From: Rhineura floridana
Taxonomy: Eukaryota; Chordata; Lepidosauria; Squamata; Rhineuridae
NCBI RefSeq assembly: GCF_030035675.1
Contig: NC_084495.1
Span: forward strand, 7,657,001-7,721,000
Direction: 5' to 3'
DNA length: 64,000 nucleotides
Under the pieces are notes generated by a model, which ran no database searches, was not told the DNA's origin, and saw only the letters and a program-made list of their open reading frames with translations. Position 1 is the stretch's first letter; each line of letters opens with the position of its first letter. Shown piece after piece: positions 9,330-20,901 of this stretch. The translations under genes and the position numbers were made by a program.

Positions 9330-11270
9330 GGGCAGGATAGGTGTGGCGGATTCCTGTGAGTATTTTATTAAGAAGTAAATTCCACTGCATTCAGTTGGGT
9401 ACAGTCTCAAGTAAGAATGCAGGGGATTTTAATTTTAGCATGACAAGTGTCCTTAAGGAAGCTAGTAGCTTCTTGATTCTCTTAGTCACAAAACAAAACA
9501 GATTCCGCCTGCACATCTTCAAGTTCTTATAAACACCATTCCCCAACAGACATGAAATTCTTGCACTGGGCTGGGATGCCTATATTTTCTTCTGATATGC
9601 TGGGGTGCATACTAATCAGCACTGTGTACTAAATATTTCAAGAATGCAGAAGAGAGAAAATAACAGCTAATTAGTTGCTAGACATGCATCCCTCCAGAAG
9701 CAGCAGTATGCAGACTTCAGTCCAAACTCACTGGTATAGGTCCAAAGGGTTACCAAGAACAAACTCATAGTGAGCAATTCGTGCAGAAATATGCTGCTTC
9801 AGCCATCTGCCTCTTTGAGAGAGGATTTCTCACTCTCTTCTCATTCTGACACATTTTGGCATTACAATCTGGCACAGTCAGACAGAACAGGCAGTTTTTG
9901 CTCACTGGAGACTGGAGCTGGGGTAGCTAAGAATGAAAACCACACAGGCTTAAAAGTCTCCTCCATTATAACATGGCATAGTGTAAAGTTCTAATAATAT
10001 AATAACATTCCTCTTGCACAGTGTCTCCTTCTGGCATTCCAAGCAAGACAGCTGCCGCTGGTTGCAGTTCAGTAACATCCAGAGGGCCACAGGTTTCCCA
10101 TTCCCTAGTTTACACAGTCAGCCTGATGTATCAGTGAGGTCCTGGTCCTGACTGTGATGGTCATGGTTCCCCCTGTCAAAGCGGAATGACATACGGGATG
10201 CCTCATGCTGTGATGCAAGTGTTACATTGTCAGGTCCAAGGACTCATTGGGATGTAGGGCCGGCACCAGACTGTAGAAGGCCCTTGGGCACCAGACTGCA
10301 GTGGGCCCTCGGCTTCAACGGCACAGCACACTGGCACACTAATGCGGCAACATGGAAAGTGGTGTGGTCGTGTCTATTTTAAGCCCATCCCGGTGCGGGA
10401 AGGGGTGTTGCCTGGGAGGGTGGCTCCCGCCCCACGATCCATGCATTAGGTGCCCCAGTTTTGCAAGTCCCTGACATATGATCACTGGGGTTGCCTGCTG
10501 GTTACCTATCTTCACCTGGTCCTGGTTTATGCTGGAGCCCACCTTTACAGTCCTCTTCTGATGAGGAGGTTCCATCCAATTCCAGATTAAGGAGCTGGCA
10601 GTCCTTGAAACATAAACTGACTTGATTGGCCTATGCCAACTTTCTTCCAGATAATTTTGACAACTCCTATCAGTGCCAGCCAGCACACGTAGACAGACAT
10701 GGCTGGCAGATGATGGCCACTTTGCGAAGCAGTGGCATCAGTATTTGAAAAGTAAATGCATATCACATTGGAACATATGCCTCAGGGGTATGGCTGATGT
10801 TGCTGGGTCTTGTGTCTTGATGCTCATATAGCTGGGATTGTTGCGATGCTAAATTCCCAGATTTGCACCTGTTTTGGCAATCCATTGTTGCTGATGAGTT
10901 GCTAGTTGTTTAGAGCTGAGTGAGATGTTCAGAAAACTCATTGTTGGCAGGAGGGGGAGGGAGACAGACTCAGCATTGTGACAATGGGATACTGAAGTTT
11001 TATGGTGTTCTGCTGATTCATAAAATCAAACCATGTCAGGGAGGGTAAGGGTAAAACTGCTCAGAAAATGGACTCATGTTGGGCTGGCAATAAAGGCTTT
11101 TGAATCACTGTGCCATGTGACATGACCCCTTACCTTTATAAGAATCCATTCCTGCATTTCCTGGGGAGCAAAAAGTTTCCTTTGTTAATGCTCCTGATTT
11201 TAAAAATAGCCTTGCCACTGGGTGGCCTGGAAGGTTTCTGTGGAATGGCACAAAGCAGATATAAAAGATA
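9330..11270. other. Intergenic stretch without recognised gene
   Basis: No coding exon is supported. A MITE fragment ('gcagttcagtaacatccaga' then 'gggccacaggtttcccat') lies at 10050-10112. The stretch at 10250-10680 is somewhat CpG-bearing but unrecognised. Confidence 0.45.
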
Positions 11271-11273
11271 TGT

Positions 11274-11316
11274 GCACGCACACACGCACGCACACACACA
11301 CACACACACACACACT
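11274..11316. repeat. (CA)n microsatellite
   Basis: A run of CA with a few CG interruptions. Confidence 0.95.
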
Positions 11317-11866
11317 TACTTTAGAAAAGCCATTCACAGCGTGTTGGCATTCCACACTGCTACTCTCCTAAGAGAAAGCTCCTCTCTGCGACCACTACCA
11401 GTAAGACTTTTCAGACTCAATGGTGTACAATTACATAATATAATGAATGTCATAATAACAAGAACTAGGCACTTCAGTTAGTATGATGTTTGGAAATAGA
11501 ATGAGATCTAAGTCCTGCATGGCTGGGGAAAGGACAGAGAGGTGTGTGTGAGGAGGGCATGTAGAGAGTAGCCTATGATACAGAGGTAAAATCCACCCTG
11601 GCTGCTCCATCTACCACTGGTGTAGTCACTAGTTTTGTTTTAAAGTAAAGTCCTTCCTTTTCCCTTAAAATACAACTTTATGCCCCAATTTCTTTAAAAG
11701 TTAAAAAAAAAAAGACTTCACTTTAAAAAAGTCCTAACATCTGCCATGCCCATGGTAGGCAGTATTCCTACATTTACAGGAAAACCCACCCAAGAATGTC
11801 ATGGGGTTTTCAGGAAGCATGTATAGGAGGCTGGGCCCAGTGTCCTGTAGGACCCTGCAGAGCTGT

Positions 11867-12260
11867 GTAGCGGAACAGAGAGCTTTGAGTGAGCTACCTT
11901 CTACCTTCCCTGCAAATTAGTCAGACAGAGGCTTTAAGCTTTAAAATAAGAAAGAACTACTTTATTCTGGAAGTACATGTTTGATAGGAAAGAGTCCTAT
12001 ATCTAGCTAAATAGCTATGCTGGAGCAGCCTGCACTGGTCCCATTGCTAGCCCTCATGCTGGAGGAGAGGGAGAGACAAAGGAAAGATGTCTGCTCCCCT
12101 CTGGAGAAAGAAGAAGGCTGGAAGGAGGGAAGGAACTGAGATCAACATCCTTTGCATATCGGTCTAGCAGGAAGGAAGAGACAGCAGGAGATCCTAGCAA
12201 CCAAGAGGTCTCCTCTCTAGCTACGCCTTTAGCCCCATGCAGCCTCAACCCACAAGTTGG
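11867..12260 (-). repeat. LTR-like fossil, fuller copy
   Basis: Read on the minus strand it has a purine/pyrimidine-rich 5' part, a 'catgagggctagcaa' motif, an AATAAA signal ('ccagaataaagtag') and a terminal 'cgctacaca'. The order matches 16882-17320. It is an old solo-LTR-like remnant; the family cannot be named from sequence alone. Confidence 0.5.
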
Positions 12261-12334
12261 AGTTGAACCCCATATATTTCAACAGCATGGGCACCCAGGA
12301 AGGCTGCAAAATGCAGACCACTTGTGAGAAGGGC

Positions 12335-12525
12335 CATGGGTCACTGGTGGAGTATCTGCCTTGGAAGCGGAATGTCCCAAGTTCAAACCCCAGCATCTCC
12401 GTGCAGGTCTGGGAGAGACTCCTGCCTGAAACCCTGCAGAGCCACTGCCAGTCTGTGTAGACAGTACTGAGCTAGATGGGCCAGTGATCGGGACAAGCCA
12501 GCTTCCCCAATGTTTCTGTGAGACG
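12335..12525 (+). repeat. tRNA/MIR-like SINE
   Basis: The head 'gggtcactggtggagtatct' with a B-box-like 'aagttcaaacccc' is followed by 'gactcctgcctgaaaccctg', 'cactgccagtctgtgtagac' and 'gagctagatgggcca'. Same family as 3375-3826 and in better condition. Confidence 0.8.
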
Positions 12526-12779
12526 GCTTGTAGAGTGGCAAAGGACACTCATGGAATTTCTTGGCCATCTCAAAAGTAGACATAACAACCTCCCCACACC
12601 TTATCTGTGAGGATTTCACTTAAAGTTTCTCTCCCCTTTGATAATTTTCAAGCACAACTTCTTTTCTCATTCAGGTCCACTTACTGGTTGGGGGAGGGCA
12701 TGGGAGAAATTTCTGGCACGGCATTATTTCAGAGACATATCCACACACGCAAAAAAAAAAAAGATGGGAAGAGGTGACG

Positions 12780-13400
12780 TAGAAGAAATAGCCAGATCCA
12801 GGTCATTTTCAGACAACTTGTTTAATGAGAATTGTGTCTGATTTGTTTACAGAGAGATTAGATAGTTTCGGCTATTTAATAATAGTTCTTCCTGTTTTGT
12901 TTGAGGGGAGATTAGATGACCTTGCATCAAAGCAAGTGTTACCCCACACTTCCCGTGCATGTTCCGATCATTTTCCTTATTGCAAAAAGTCTAGTCTGTG
13001 GGGGGAGGAGAGTTTGTTGCACAAATCGGCTTTAATCGCACGGCCTGAATTTGCCAGGAGGTGATTCAATCCCACCTGAGAATAGTGACATGGCGAGCAT
13101 TCAAGCTGAGAGAGAGGCAATGGAGGCAGCTGTGATTCTTGACAGGGGAAGGCTGAGGGCAGAAGTGGTTCGCTGTGGAGAGTTAATAAAAACTGACAAG
13201 GAGTGGGTCTCCTGGCGGCTGGACTTCAGAGAGGACACGGCTTTCGTAATGCTTGGCTTTGACAATTATAGAAGCATCTCACCTCATCCAAAAGCAGGAT
13301 GAGCTCCTCTTTTTTCTCTCCCACTTCAATTTTCTGGGATCTTTACACTTAAGAGACATACAGAAACAATGCTAAGAGGCCTTCAGCGGCACAGCTGTGT
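12780..13400. other. Repeat-free stretch, candidate conserved non-coding element
   Basis: This stretch has no recognised repeat and a mixed composition with several transcription-factor-like words (TGTTTAC, AGATTAGAT twice, TTTAATCGC). An 83-codon open frame at 13051-13302 shows no family signature. Conservation cannot be judged here. Confidence 0.3.
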
Positions 13401-13487
13401 TCCTTGCGCTGTGAATTGGAGAAAAATGTCTTTTTGGTAGGTGGCACTGATGTTTATAGTTGCAGAAAGGAAGCTAATTTGAATCAT

Positions 13488-13737
13488 GGTACACAATTAG
13501 AAATGATTTGAACGACTTGAAACGTATGCTGATGAAAGTTAAAGTGGGAAGCACAAAAGCAGGACTACAGCTGAATGCCAAGAAGACTAAAGGAATGACA
13601 ACAGAAGATTTATGTAACTTGAAGTTGACCATAAGGACATTGAACTTGTCAAGGATTATCAATACCTCGGCATAGTCATTAACCAAAATGGAGATAATAG
13701 TCAAGAAATCAGAAGAAGGCTAGGACTGGGAAGGGCA
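13488..13737 (+). repeat. BovB (RTE) LINE fragment
   Basis: The text covers the part of BovB ORF2 just after the RT core ('gaatgccaagaagactaaag', 'cttgtcaaggattatcaata', 'attaaccaaaatggagataa'). It stops at 'gggaagggcag' and abuts the composite element that follows, which repeats part of the same BovB segment. Confidence 0.8.
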
Positions 13738-14579
13738 GTTGTAGACAGCTTCAGCCATTCCTCACTTTTCCCCACAGTTGTCCTAAGTATGCAAGCTAAT
13801 TAAGGAAATCTTACTTTGAAGAGCTCCAGGTGGCATTCAACATTACAGAACAATCCCAGTAACAGCAAACAACCCCTCGCCCTGTTATTATTCAGAGATC
13901 TTTGAACCCCAGCTGGGCTTAGCACAGTTGGCCTGGTGTTTCTCATTGCTAGGTAACAATTACTGTCTAATAACAGCTCTGACACTGAACTTGTCAAGGA
14001 TTATCAATACCTTCGCACAGTCATTAACCAAAACGGAGACAATAGTCAAGAAGGGAGGGCAGCTATGAGAGAACTGGAAAAGGTCCTCAAATGCAAAGAT
14101 GTATCACTGAACACTAAAGTCAGGATCATTCAGACTATTGTATTCCCGATCTCTATGTATGGATGTGAAAGTTGGACAGTGGAAAAAACGGATAAGAGAA
14201 AAATCAACTCATTTGAAATGTGGTGTTGGAGGAGAGCTTTGCGGATACCATGGACTGCGAAAAAGACAAATAATTGCGTGTCAGAACAAATTAAACCAGA
14301 ACTGTCACTAGAAGCTAAAATGATAAAACTGAGGTTATCATACTTTGGACACATAATGAGAAGACATGGTTCACTTGAAAAGACAATAATGCTGGGAAAA
14401 ACAGAAGGGAATAGAAAAAGAGGAAGAGATGAATTCATTCCATAAAGGAAACCACAGACCTGAACTTACAAGATCTGAACAGGGTGGTTCATAATAGATG
14501 CTATTGGCGGTCACTGACTCATAGGGTCACCATAAGTCATAATCAACTTGAAGGCACATCACACACACACACACACACA
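13738..14579 (+). repeat. Composite element: unknown 245-bp head joined to BovB 3' end (copy 1)
   Basis: The head (13738-13982) matches 34372-34619 at roughly nine in ten bases by eye and shows no BovB similarity. It continues at 'cactgaacttgtcaagg' into BovB ORF2. The plus-strand frame 14065-14445 reads YGCESWTVEK, WCWRRALRIPWTAKK and SYFGHIMRRH, the conserved C-terminal block of RTE/BovB. The BovB end 'gggtcaccataagtcataat' is followed by a (CA)n tail at 14551-14579. A short segment is missing from the BovB part relative to copy 2. Confidence 0.8.
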
Positions 14580-14944
14580 ATTAGCAGCAATTAGCCAATT
14601 CTGTTTCAAGGATCAGCCACGGTTCCAATGGCAAATTGGCAAGGGCCTAGTTGTGTCCTCAGGACAGAGGGCTGGGGGCAGAGAACCAGGGCAGAACCTG
14701 TAGAGGGGTACCAAACGGCCATCAGAGGCCGTGCCATACATTGGCGAGGATTAAAAGAACATGAAATTATGTCGTGTTTTCTTTTTATTGCGGAATAATT
14801 ATGTTTTTCAAAACCATTGCTGGGAAGGAGCTATAGCCCAATGTAGAAAGGCTTTTTGCATGAAGAAAGCCTTCGGTTCAGTCCCTGATGTGCCATTTAA
14901 AAGGATCAGGTAGAAGATGACAGTGGACTCTCTTGCTGATGCTA

Positions 14945-15375
14945 TGGCCCCATCTGCGTCACACATGGAAAGTAGTATCATATCAAATAGTCATGTCTTC
15001 CTCCAGAGAATCCTGGGAACGATCGTTTGTTAAGGGTGCTGAGAGTTGTTAGGATGTAGAGCTATAGTTCCCAAAGTTCCCTCTACGGAGTAATAGATCC
15101 CAAAACTTTTGTTTTGGGATCTATTACTCTGCATCCCTCCTTCCCCCCAGAAGGGATATAGAGTAATAGTACTATTGTTATACCTAGGAAGCCAGATTGA
15201 TAGTTAAACCACACTTGGAAATGTAGCTCTGTGAGGGGAATAGGGGCCTTCTACCAACTTTCAGTGCCCACATAATCTACAGTTCCCAGGATTCTTTGGG
15301 GAAAGCTATGGTACTGCTTTAAATGTAGGGTGCAGATAGGGCCTGAGTCTGCATATACACCATACATTTAAAGCT
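14945..15375. repeat. Large palindromic MITE (hAT-like)
   Basis: Inverted halves carry 'gagaatcctgggaacgatcg' with 'gttaagggtgctgagagttg' and, on the other side, 'ctacagttcccaggattctt'. The same family is at 40311-40525 and 59730-59908. The centre of this copy contains a perfect hairpin at 15088-15129. Confidence 0.65.
15088..15129. repeat. Perfect 19-bp inverted repeat with a TTTT loop
   Basis: The left arm GAGTAATAGATCCCAAAAC (15088-15106) is exactly complementary to the right arm (15111-15129). It lies inside the MITE and is better matched than the MITE arms themselves, so it formed later. Confidence 0.95.
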
Positions 15376-15399
15376 ATAGGGACCCAAGAGAGATTCTTG

Positions 15400-16465
15400 A
15401 AACTCTTACCAATTTATGGGTATAGAAATGCCCATGCAGAAACAGCTCGTTTTCTTTTGAGTGACACCAATAGCTAGGTGACATAAAGTGGCTCTCTTTG
15501 CCGTGGCACAAAAATGACTAGGAAGAGAGAATTAGACAAAATTGTCACAAACTGTCTTGGAGCTTCAGAGTTTTAAGCTGAAGCTGAGTTTGAATATGGT
15601 TTGCCTACCTGAAGTACTCTTTAGTGTTCAAAATATTACTTTCTGTACGCTTCTATAATGTAATTGTCATGGCCTTTGGCTAGTACAATAAGCAACAACA
15701 ACAACATTTAAAGCTAGTGGAGGTTGGTCCATTAGGGTGCCTGCATTAGAATTCTGGAAACCCTCCATTCTTCCATTTCAAGTTACAGAGAATGGAGATT
15801 TCATTGTCCCTTTTTTTTGTATCAGTCTTCTTCATTTAGCCAATCTGCCCTTTGAAACTCATAGCCAATTGCAAACCATTGCTTTGGTCAGAGTCCCATC
15901 CCCTGTCTCCATAATAACCAGAATACATTATATTTTTGCATTTTACTAGGGCATCTGTTCTCCCAGAACTGGCAGTTTTTACCTCTCCCCCCTCATTTTG
16001 TCAGCATAGGCAATAGTAGGCTTTGAATTACATAGAACAACAGGCTAACTTAATGGATCAGATAGAGCGGGGCTGGGGCTGCCCATAGCCACTCATGATA
16101 CAATCTATGATCATGCCCAGTGTTGTGTCTTTCTCTTTCCATAACAGAACCTCCTCACAGTGAGGTAGGCACTGTTTGGGCTGAAATCCTATGCACGCTT
16201 ACCTGCAAGAACCCCCCCCCCAACCCAGTGTTACTTACTTCTGAGAAAACATGCAAAGGACCACACTTTTCAAGTTTCTAGCCCTTCCAGAGAAAGCCTC
16301 ATATGGCAATGTGACTCTTTTCTTTTCACTTTCTTGAGCTGCAAATGTTCTAGGTGTACATTCACTCTGTTCATGTGTCATAGCATTTTGCGGAGTTAAA
16401 ATAAAATCCGACTTGACGTATGATGCCTCTATTTATATGCCACCGTCTCCAGCTCCTTCCTTCCC
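15400..16465. other. No gene recognised
   Basis: Mostly unassigned sequence, with a short unclassified repeat near 15716 ('agtggaggttggtccattag') and a palindromic-MITE fragment near 16180-16255 ('gaaatcctatgcacgcttac'). Confidence 0.4.
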
Positions 16466-16469
16466 CCAC

Positions 16470-16881
16470 AAATAGTGGTGATGAAAGATGAAGTTCTAGG
16501 CTTAATAGACAAAATAAGATCTGACAAATTGCAGTGTCCAGATGACATCCAGCTGAGAGTTCTCAAAGAACTCAAATGTGAAATAGCTGATCTCCTAACA
16601 AATATACATAACTTGTCCCTCAGATCCTCCTCCATACCTGAGGACTGGAAAGAGGCCACTATAACACCAATCGTTAAAAAAGGGATGGGGGGGTGTCCTG
16701 GAAATTACGGCCCAGTTAGCTTAACATCTGGCCTGGGAAAACTGATACAAGGTATTGTTAAAGATAAAATAACCAAGCATATACAAGAGCTAGCTTTGCT
16801 GAAGCAGAACCAGCATGGTTTCTGCAAGTGTTAAGTCCTAAATCACTAACCTTTTAGAGTTCTTTGACAGTGTCAGCAATG
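16470..16881 (+). repeat. CR1/L3-type LINE, 5' piece of a split copy
   Basis: The frame 16475-16834 encodes the N-terminal RT region of a CR1-clade LINE (SIPEDWKEATITPIVKKG, NYGPVSLTS, KQNQHGFC). The element breaks off near 16881 and resumes at about 18632 with the next expected sequence ('gtgaacatagtgtacttgg'). Confidence 0.85.
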
Positions 16882-17320
16882 TTGGAAGTGGGGCAAGAGC
16901 AACTCCTGTTTGGGTTCTTTTGTTTGCATTCCAGAAGGAAGATAGAGTTAGAGTCCTCCAGCTGGCTGGGCTTGCCTACCTTTACCTGTGGTCTTCTCTA
17001 CCTAACTTCCTTCCATTGTAAACTGATATGCTCAGGGAAGCTGATCTGCCCCTCCTTCCTTTGTCGTCTTTTTTCACTGTTCGAGGAGAGAGGAGACATC
17101 TCTGTCTTTGCTCTCCCTCCTGAGCCATGAGGGCAACTCCCACGTCTGGGTGTTGCACCTCCAACTTAGTATTAGGTATGCCTTTCCTATCTACTATGTA
17201 TTTCTATAAATAGCTTTTTCTTATTTTACTCTTAAATCTCAGTGGTCTAAATGCAGGGTAAAAGCCTGCTACTTTGAGTATCTCTGCATATATTTATTAA
17301 TCTGACTTTGATACTGTAAA
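16882..17320 (+). repeat. LTR-like fossil inserted in the CR1 copy
   Basis: It starts TGTTGG and shares ordered motifs with 11867-12260 (minus): 'gaggagacatctctgtctt', 'catgagggcaac', a 'ctataaata' signal and 'gcagggtaaaagcctgct'. It looks like an old solo LTR without internal parts. Family unassigned. Confidence 0.5.
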
Positions 17321-17324
17321 TCGA

Positions 17325-18631
17325 ACTGCTCTCTGGACCATCCTTCTGAAAATTGGATGCCCTGATAAATTTGTGAATATTTTGCTACTCCACAATGGCA
17401 ACATGATGGTGACAATTTTGGATAACAATGGCTCTCAGAGTGATCCATTCAAAGTGGGATCAGGCATCAAGCAGGGATGTGTCATTGCTCCAACCTTATT
17501 TGCTATTTTCATTGCCATGATTCTACACCTTGTTGAGGGGAAACTTCCCACTGGTGTGGAAATCACATATCGAACAGATGGAAAGCTTTTTAATCTCAGT
17601 AGGCTGAAAGCAAAAAGTAAGGTAATTACAACCTCCGTTGTAGAACTTCAATATGCTGATGATAATGTAGTCTCTGGACATTCAGAGGAAGATCTTCAAA
17701 CTATCCTAAATGTCTTTGCAGAAGCATATGAAAAGCTTGGCCTCTCGCTTAACATCAAAAAACCAAAAGTGCTTCATTAGCAAGTGTGAACCAATCCCTC
17801 TGTTGCACCATCAATCCAGCTTAATGGTGCGATGCTGGAGAATGTCAATCACTTTTCTTATTTTGGCAGCCAAATTCAGCATCGTCTGAGCTCTGCGAGT
17901 GCCACATTCTCCCAAATGAAGCGCAGAGTGTTCAAGGACTGGGATATTCACAGGGAAACTAAAATGCTTATTTACAAAGCCATTGTACTACCAACCTTAC
18001 TGTACGCCTGTGAAACATGGACCACCTATAAACGCCACTCCCAACTTCTTGAAAGATTCCACCAGTGCTGCCTCCGGAAAATTCTGCAAATTACTTGGGT
18101 AAATAGGCAGACTAATGTTAGTGTATTGGAAGAAGCAAAGACCACCAGTGTTGAAACAATGATTCTTCAACATCAACTTCGCTGGACCAGCCATGCTGTT
18201 TGAATGCCTGATCACCATCTTCCAAAGCAACTACTTTACTCCCAACTTAAGGATGGAAAACGGAATATCAGTGGACAGCAAAAGAGGTTTAAAGATGTTC
18301 TTAAAGCGAATCTAAAAAAATGTAACATGAGTATTGAGAACTGGGAAGCCTTGGCCCATGAGCATCCCAAATGGAGGTCGGCCATTATCAAAATTGCTAT
18401 GGACTTTGAAGAAGCACGAGCACAGGGCGAAGGGGGCAAACGAGCTAAGCAGAAGGCACGTCAAGCAAATCCTCATCGTGACCATCTGGAAACCTATGCC
18501 CTCATTGTGGGAGTCTGTGTGGATCCAGAATTGGCCTCCACAGTCACTGTTAAAGACCTTACCCTGGAAGACAATCTTACTCGACCAAGAGTGATCGCCA
18601 ATGAAATGAATGAATGAATACATATTTCCAT
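17325..18631 (+). repeat. Non-LTR retrotransposon (RTE-related), 5' truncated
   Basis: Three consecutive frames (17373-17780, 17832-18203, 18204-18617) belong to one broken ORF2. The RT core reads GIKQGCVIAPTLFAIFI and VELQYADDN, the catalytic YADD box. Downstream are LPTLLYACETWTTYKRH and a C-terminal zinc-knuckle-like CPHCGSLCGSRIGLHSH (near 18500-18550, in a frame different from the preceding one). The tail is (aatg)n-like at about 18600-18618. It sits inside the CR1/L3 copy, next to the LTR fossil. I cannot name the clade with certainty; it is not the BovB of this window. Confidence 0.8.
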
Positions 18632-19790
18632 AACAAGCAAGCATATTGAGAGGTGTGATTCAGTGAACATAGTGTACTTGGACCTAATCTAAGCAATCAT
18701 GAAATATGAGGAAAGGTCTTGTGTTGTAGATCAGGAACTGGTTATGTAGCAAAGAGTAGGAATAAATGGACAGTTCTTCCAATGGAGGGCTGTAGAAAAT
18801 GGAGTCCCCCAAGGATCAGTATTGGGACCTGTGCTTTTTAATTTGTTCATAAATTATCTAGAGTGAGGGGTGAGGAGTGAGGCGGCCAAGTTTGCTGATG
18901 ATACTAAATTGATCAGGGCTGTTAAAACAAAAAGGGATTAAGAGCTCAAAAAGGACCTCTCCAAACTTAGTAAATGGATGGTAAAATGGCAAATGCAATT
19001 CGATGTAAATAAGTGTAAAGTTATGCACACCATGGGGTGTGAACTGGTGGTGACTGATCAGGAATGAGACCTTGGGACTGTAGTGGGCAACTCGATGAAG
19101 ATGCCAACCCAGTGTGCTGCAGCTCTGAAAAAGGAAAATTCCACACTAAACGTTAGGAAAGGTCATAAAAATAAAACTGCCGATATAATGCTGTTCTGTA
19201 AATCCATGGTGTGGCCTCATTTGGAGCACTATGTACAGATCTGGTCGCCTCCCCTCAAAAGGGATATTGTAGAGCTGGAAGCGGTTCAGCAAAGGGCAAC
19301 CAAAATGATCAGGGGGTGGAGTGACTCCCCTATGAGGAAAGGTTGCACTGGGGCTTTTTGATTTAGAAATGATATCACAGAACTGTATAAAATTATACTT
19401 GACATCTCTCATAACACTAGAACTGGTGGACATCCAATGAAACTGAATGTTGGAAGATTCAGGGCAGACAAAAGAAAGTTCTTCTACACACAGTACACAG
19501 TTACACTGTGGCAGTTAAACAAGAGGCAGTGATGGCCACCAACTTGGGTGGCTTTAAAAGAGGATTAGACAAGGCTATCACTGCCTGTGCTTTGCCACCA
19601 TAGGCAGAATGCTTCTGAAAACCAGTTGTTGGAACCCACAGGAGGGGAGAGTGCTCTTGCGCTCAGGTCCAGCTTGCAGGCTTCTCCTGGGCATCTGCTT
19701 GGCCACTGTGAGAACAGGATGCTGGACTAGATGGGCCACTGGCCTTATCCAGCCGGACTCTTCTTATGTTCTTTTGTCCTCCCTTTTTAG
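18632..19790 (+). repeat. CR1/L3-type LINE, 3' piece of a split copy
   Basis: It continues the copy begun at 16470: 'ggagtcccccaaggatcagt' (the VPQGS block), 'tttgctgatgatactaaatt' (FADDTKL, catalytic box), 'catttggagcactatgtaca', and the 3' end 'gatgctggactagatgggcc' plus 'cttatgttctt'. Frames are broken in several places. Confidence 0.85.
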
Positions 19791-20900
19791 CACCTCAGCT
19801 TTCTATAGTGAACTCCTCCCTCTTCTAAATGGCTTTTTTCATGACAGAGGTATTCTTTAGGCTTTGCTATTGGAGCCACATCCCCCTCAGAGAACTATGA
19901 AAGTGTTGGGTTTAAGCAAGCTTGCATGCTGCCCCCTTTGATAGGTAGATGCTCCCTCTAACTAATATTTGGAGAATATCTCTATATACCTGTTTACCAT
20001 GATGTAACTTCCTTAGGGGGTGGGGTTGTTTTACCTTCTTCTTCCTCCTCCTTTGTCTGAGGATATTGTAGATTCCTGCATATACACCATTACTGAGCTT
20101 TAACCTCTAGCAGAGGCAGCATGGCAGATGCTCTTCCAGGAGCATCATCACCAAAGACTAAAATGGACTAAGACTCCTACTTTTTCCATCTAAGCTAGAG
20201 CCTATGTTTCCTGAACTTATGAAAGGTAGTGAGGAAACCTTCTTTATACTTTTTACCTAAGAAAATTGTCTCTGTTGTTATTTGTGTCTGAGGGAAAGGT
20301 GGACTGGTTGATTCTCAAAATCCGCTGTTGTTACTAAATACTTCTGCTAAGAAATAGGACTACATACTGTTCTTATTTCATTTTTTAAACCAAAGAGAAA
20401 GCCACACAAGAGCCTTTCAAAATGTTGCCATCACTCTGGGTTTGGAGGACTGGGAGTGCAAGGGCCTCCCTTTCAGCGCATGAGCCTTCATCCGCCTAAA
20501 TGTGTGTGTAGCAAAGGACAGCAGCCCTGACAGACTGACTCTTTCAGCCGCCCCCATTTTTGCCTTGCAAAAGGCACAAAAATGAAACTCCAAAGCAGCA
20601 GCCTCTTCCTCTCCTCACGAGTCAGCCATCAAGCACTCCTCCCACACCCTCCTAACCCTCTCTAAGTCTCTCACATGAGGAGAGCGAGGCCACCTTGTAT
20701 CCATTCCTGAAACTGGGCTCCTTCATGAATAAAAAATCACCTTGCCCTGAACAGATGATGATGGAAGCCCTTTCCCCCCTTTTGAATGCACTAGGAAAGA
20801 AAGGAATTGACGACCCATTCAGGCATTTCATTCCCAAGTAACCAAAGAACAGGCCGGGTGCCAGGTCAGCATTGCCTGGATGCTTTGCCATCTCTCCCGG
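19790..20900. other. No gene recognised; possible LTR-like block
   Basis: 19900-20345 begins TGTTGGG and contains a TATA-like 'ctttatactttt', which could be another old LTR, but I could not match it to a second copy. The rest is unassigned. Confidence 0.3.
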
Positions 20901-20901
20901 C

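Noticed and set aside
13051-13302. 83-codon plus-strand ORF as a possible small gene
   Set aside because: No start context, domain, splice sites or homology that I recognise; kept only as part of a candidate non-coding element.
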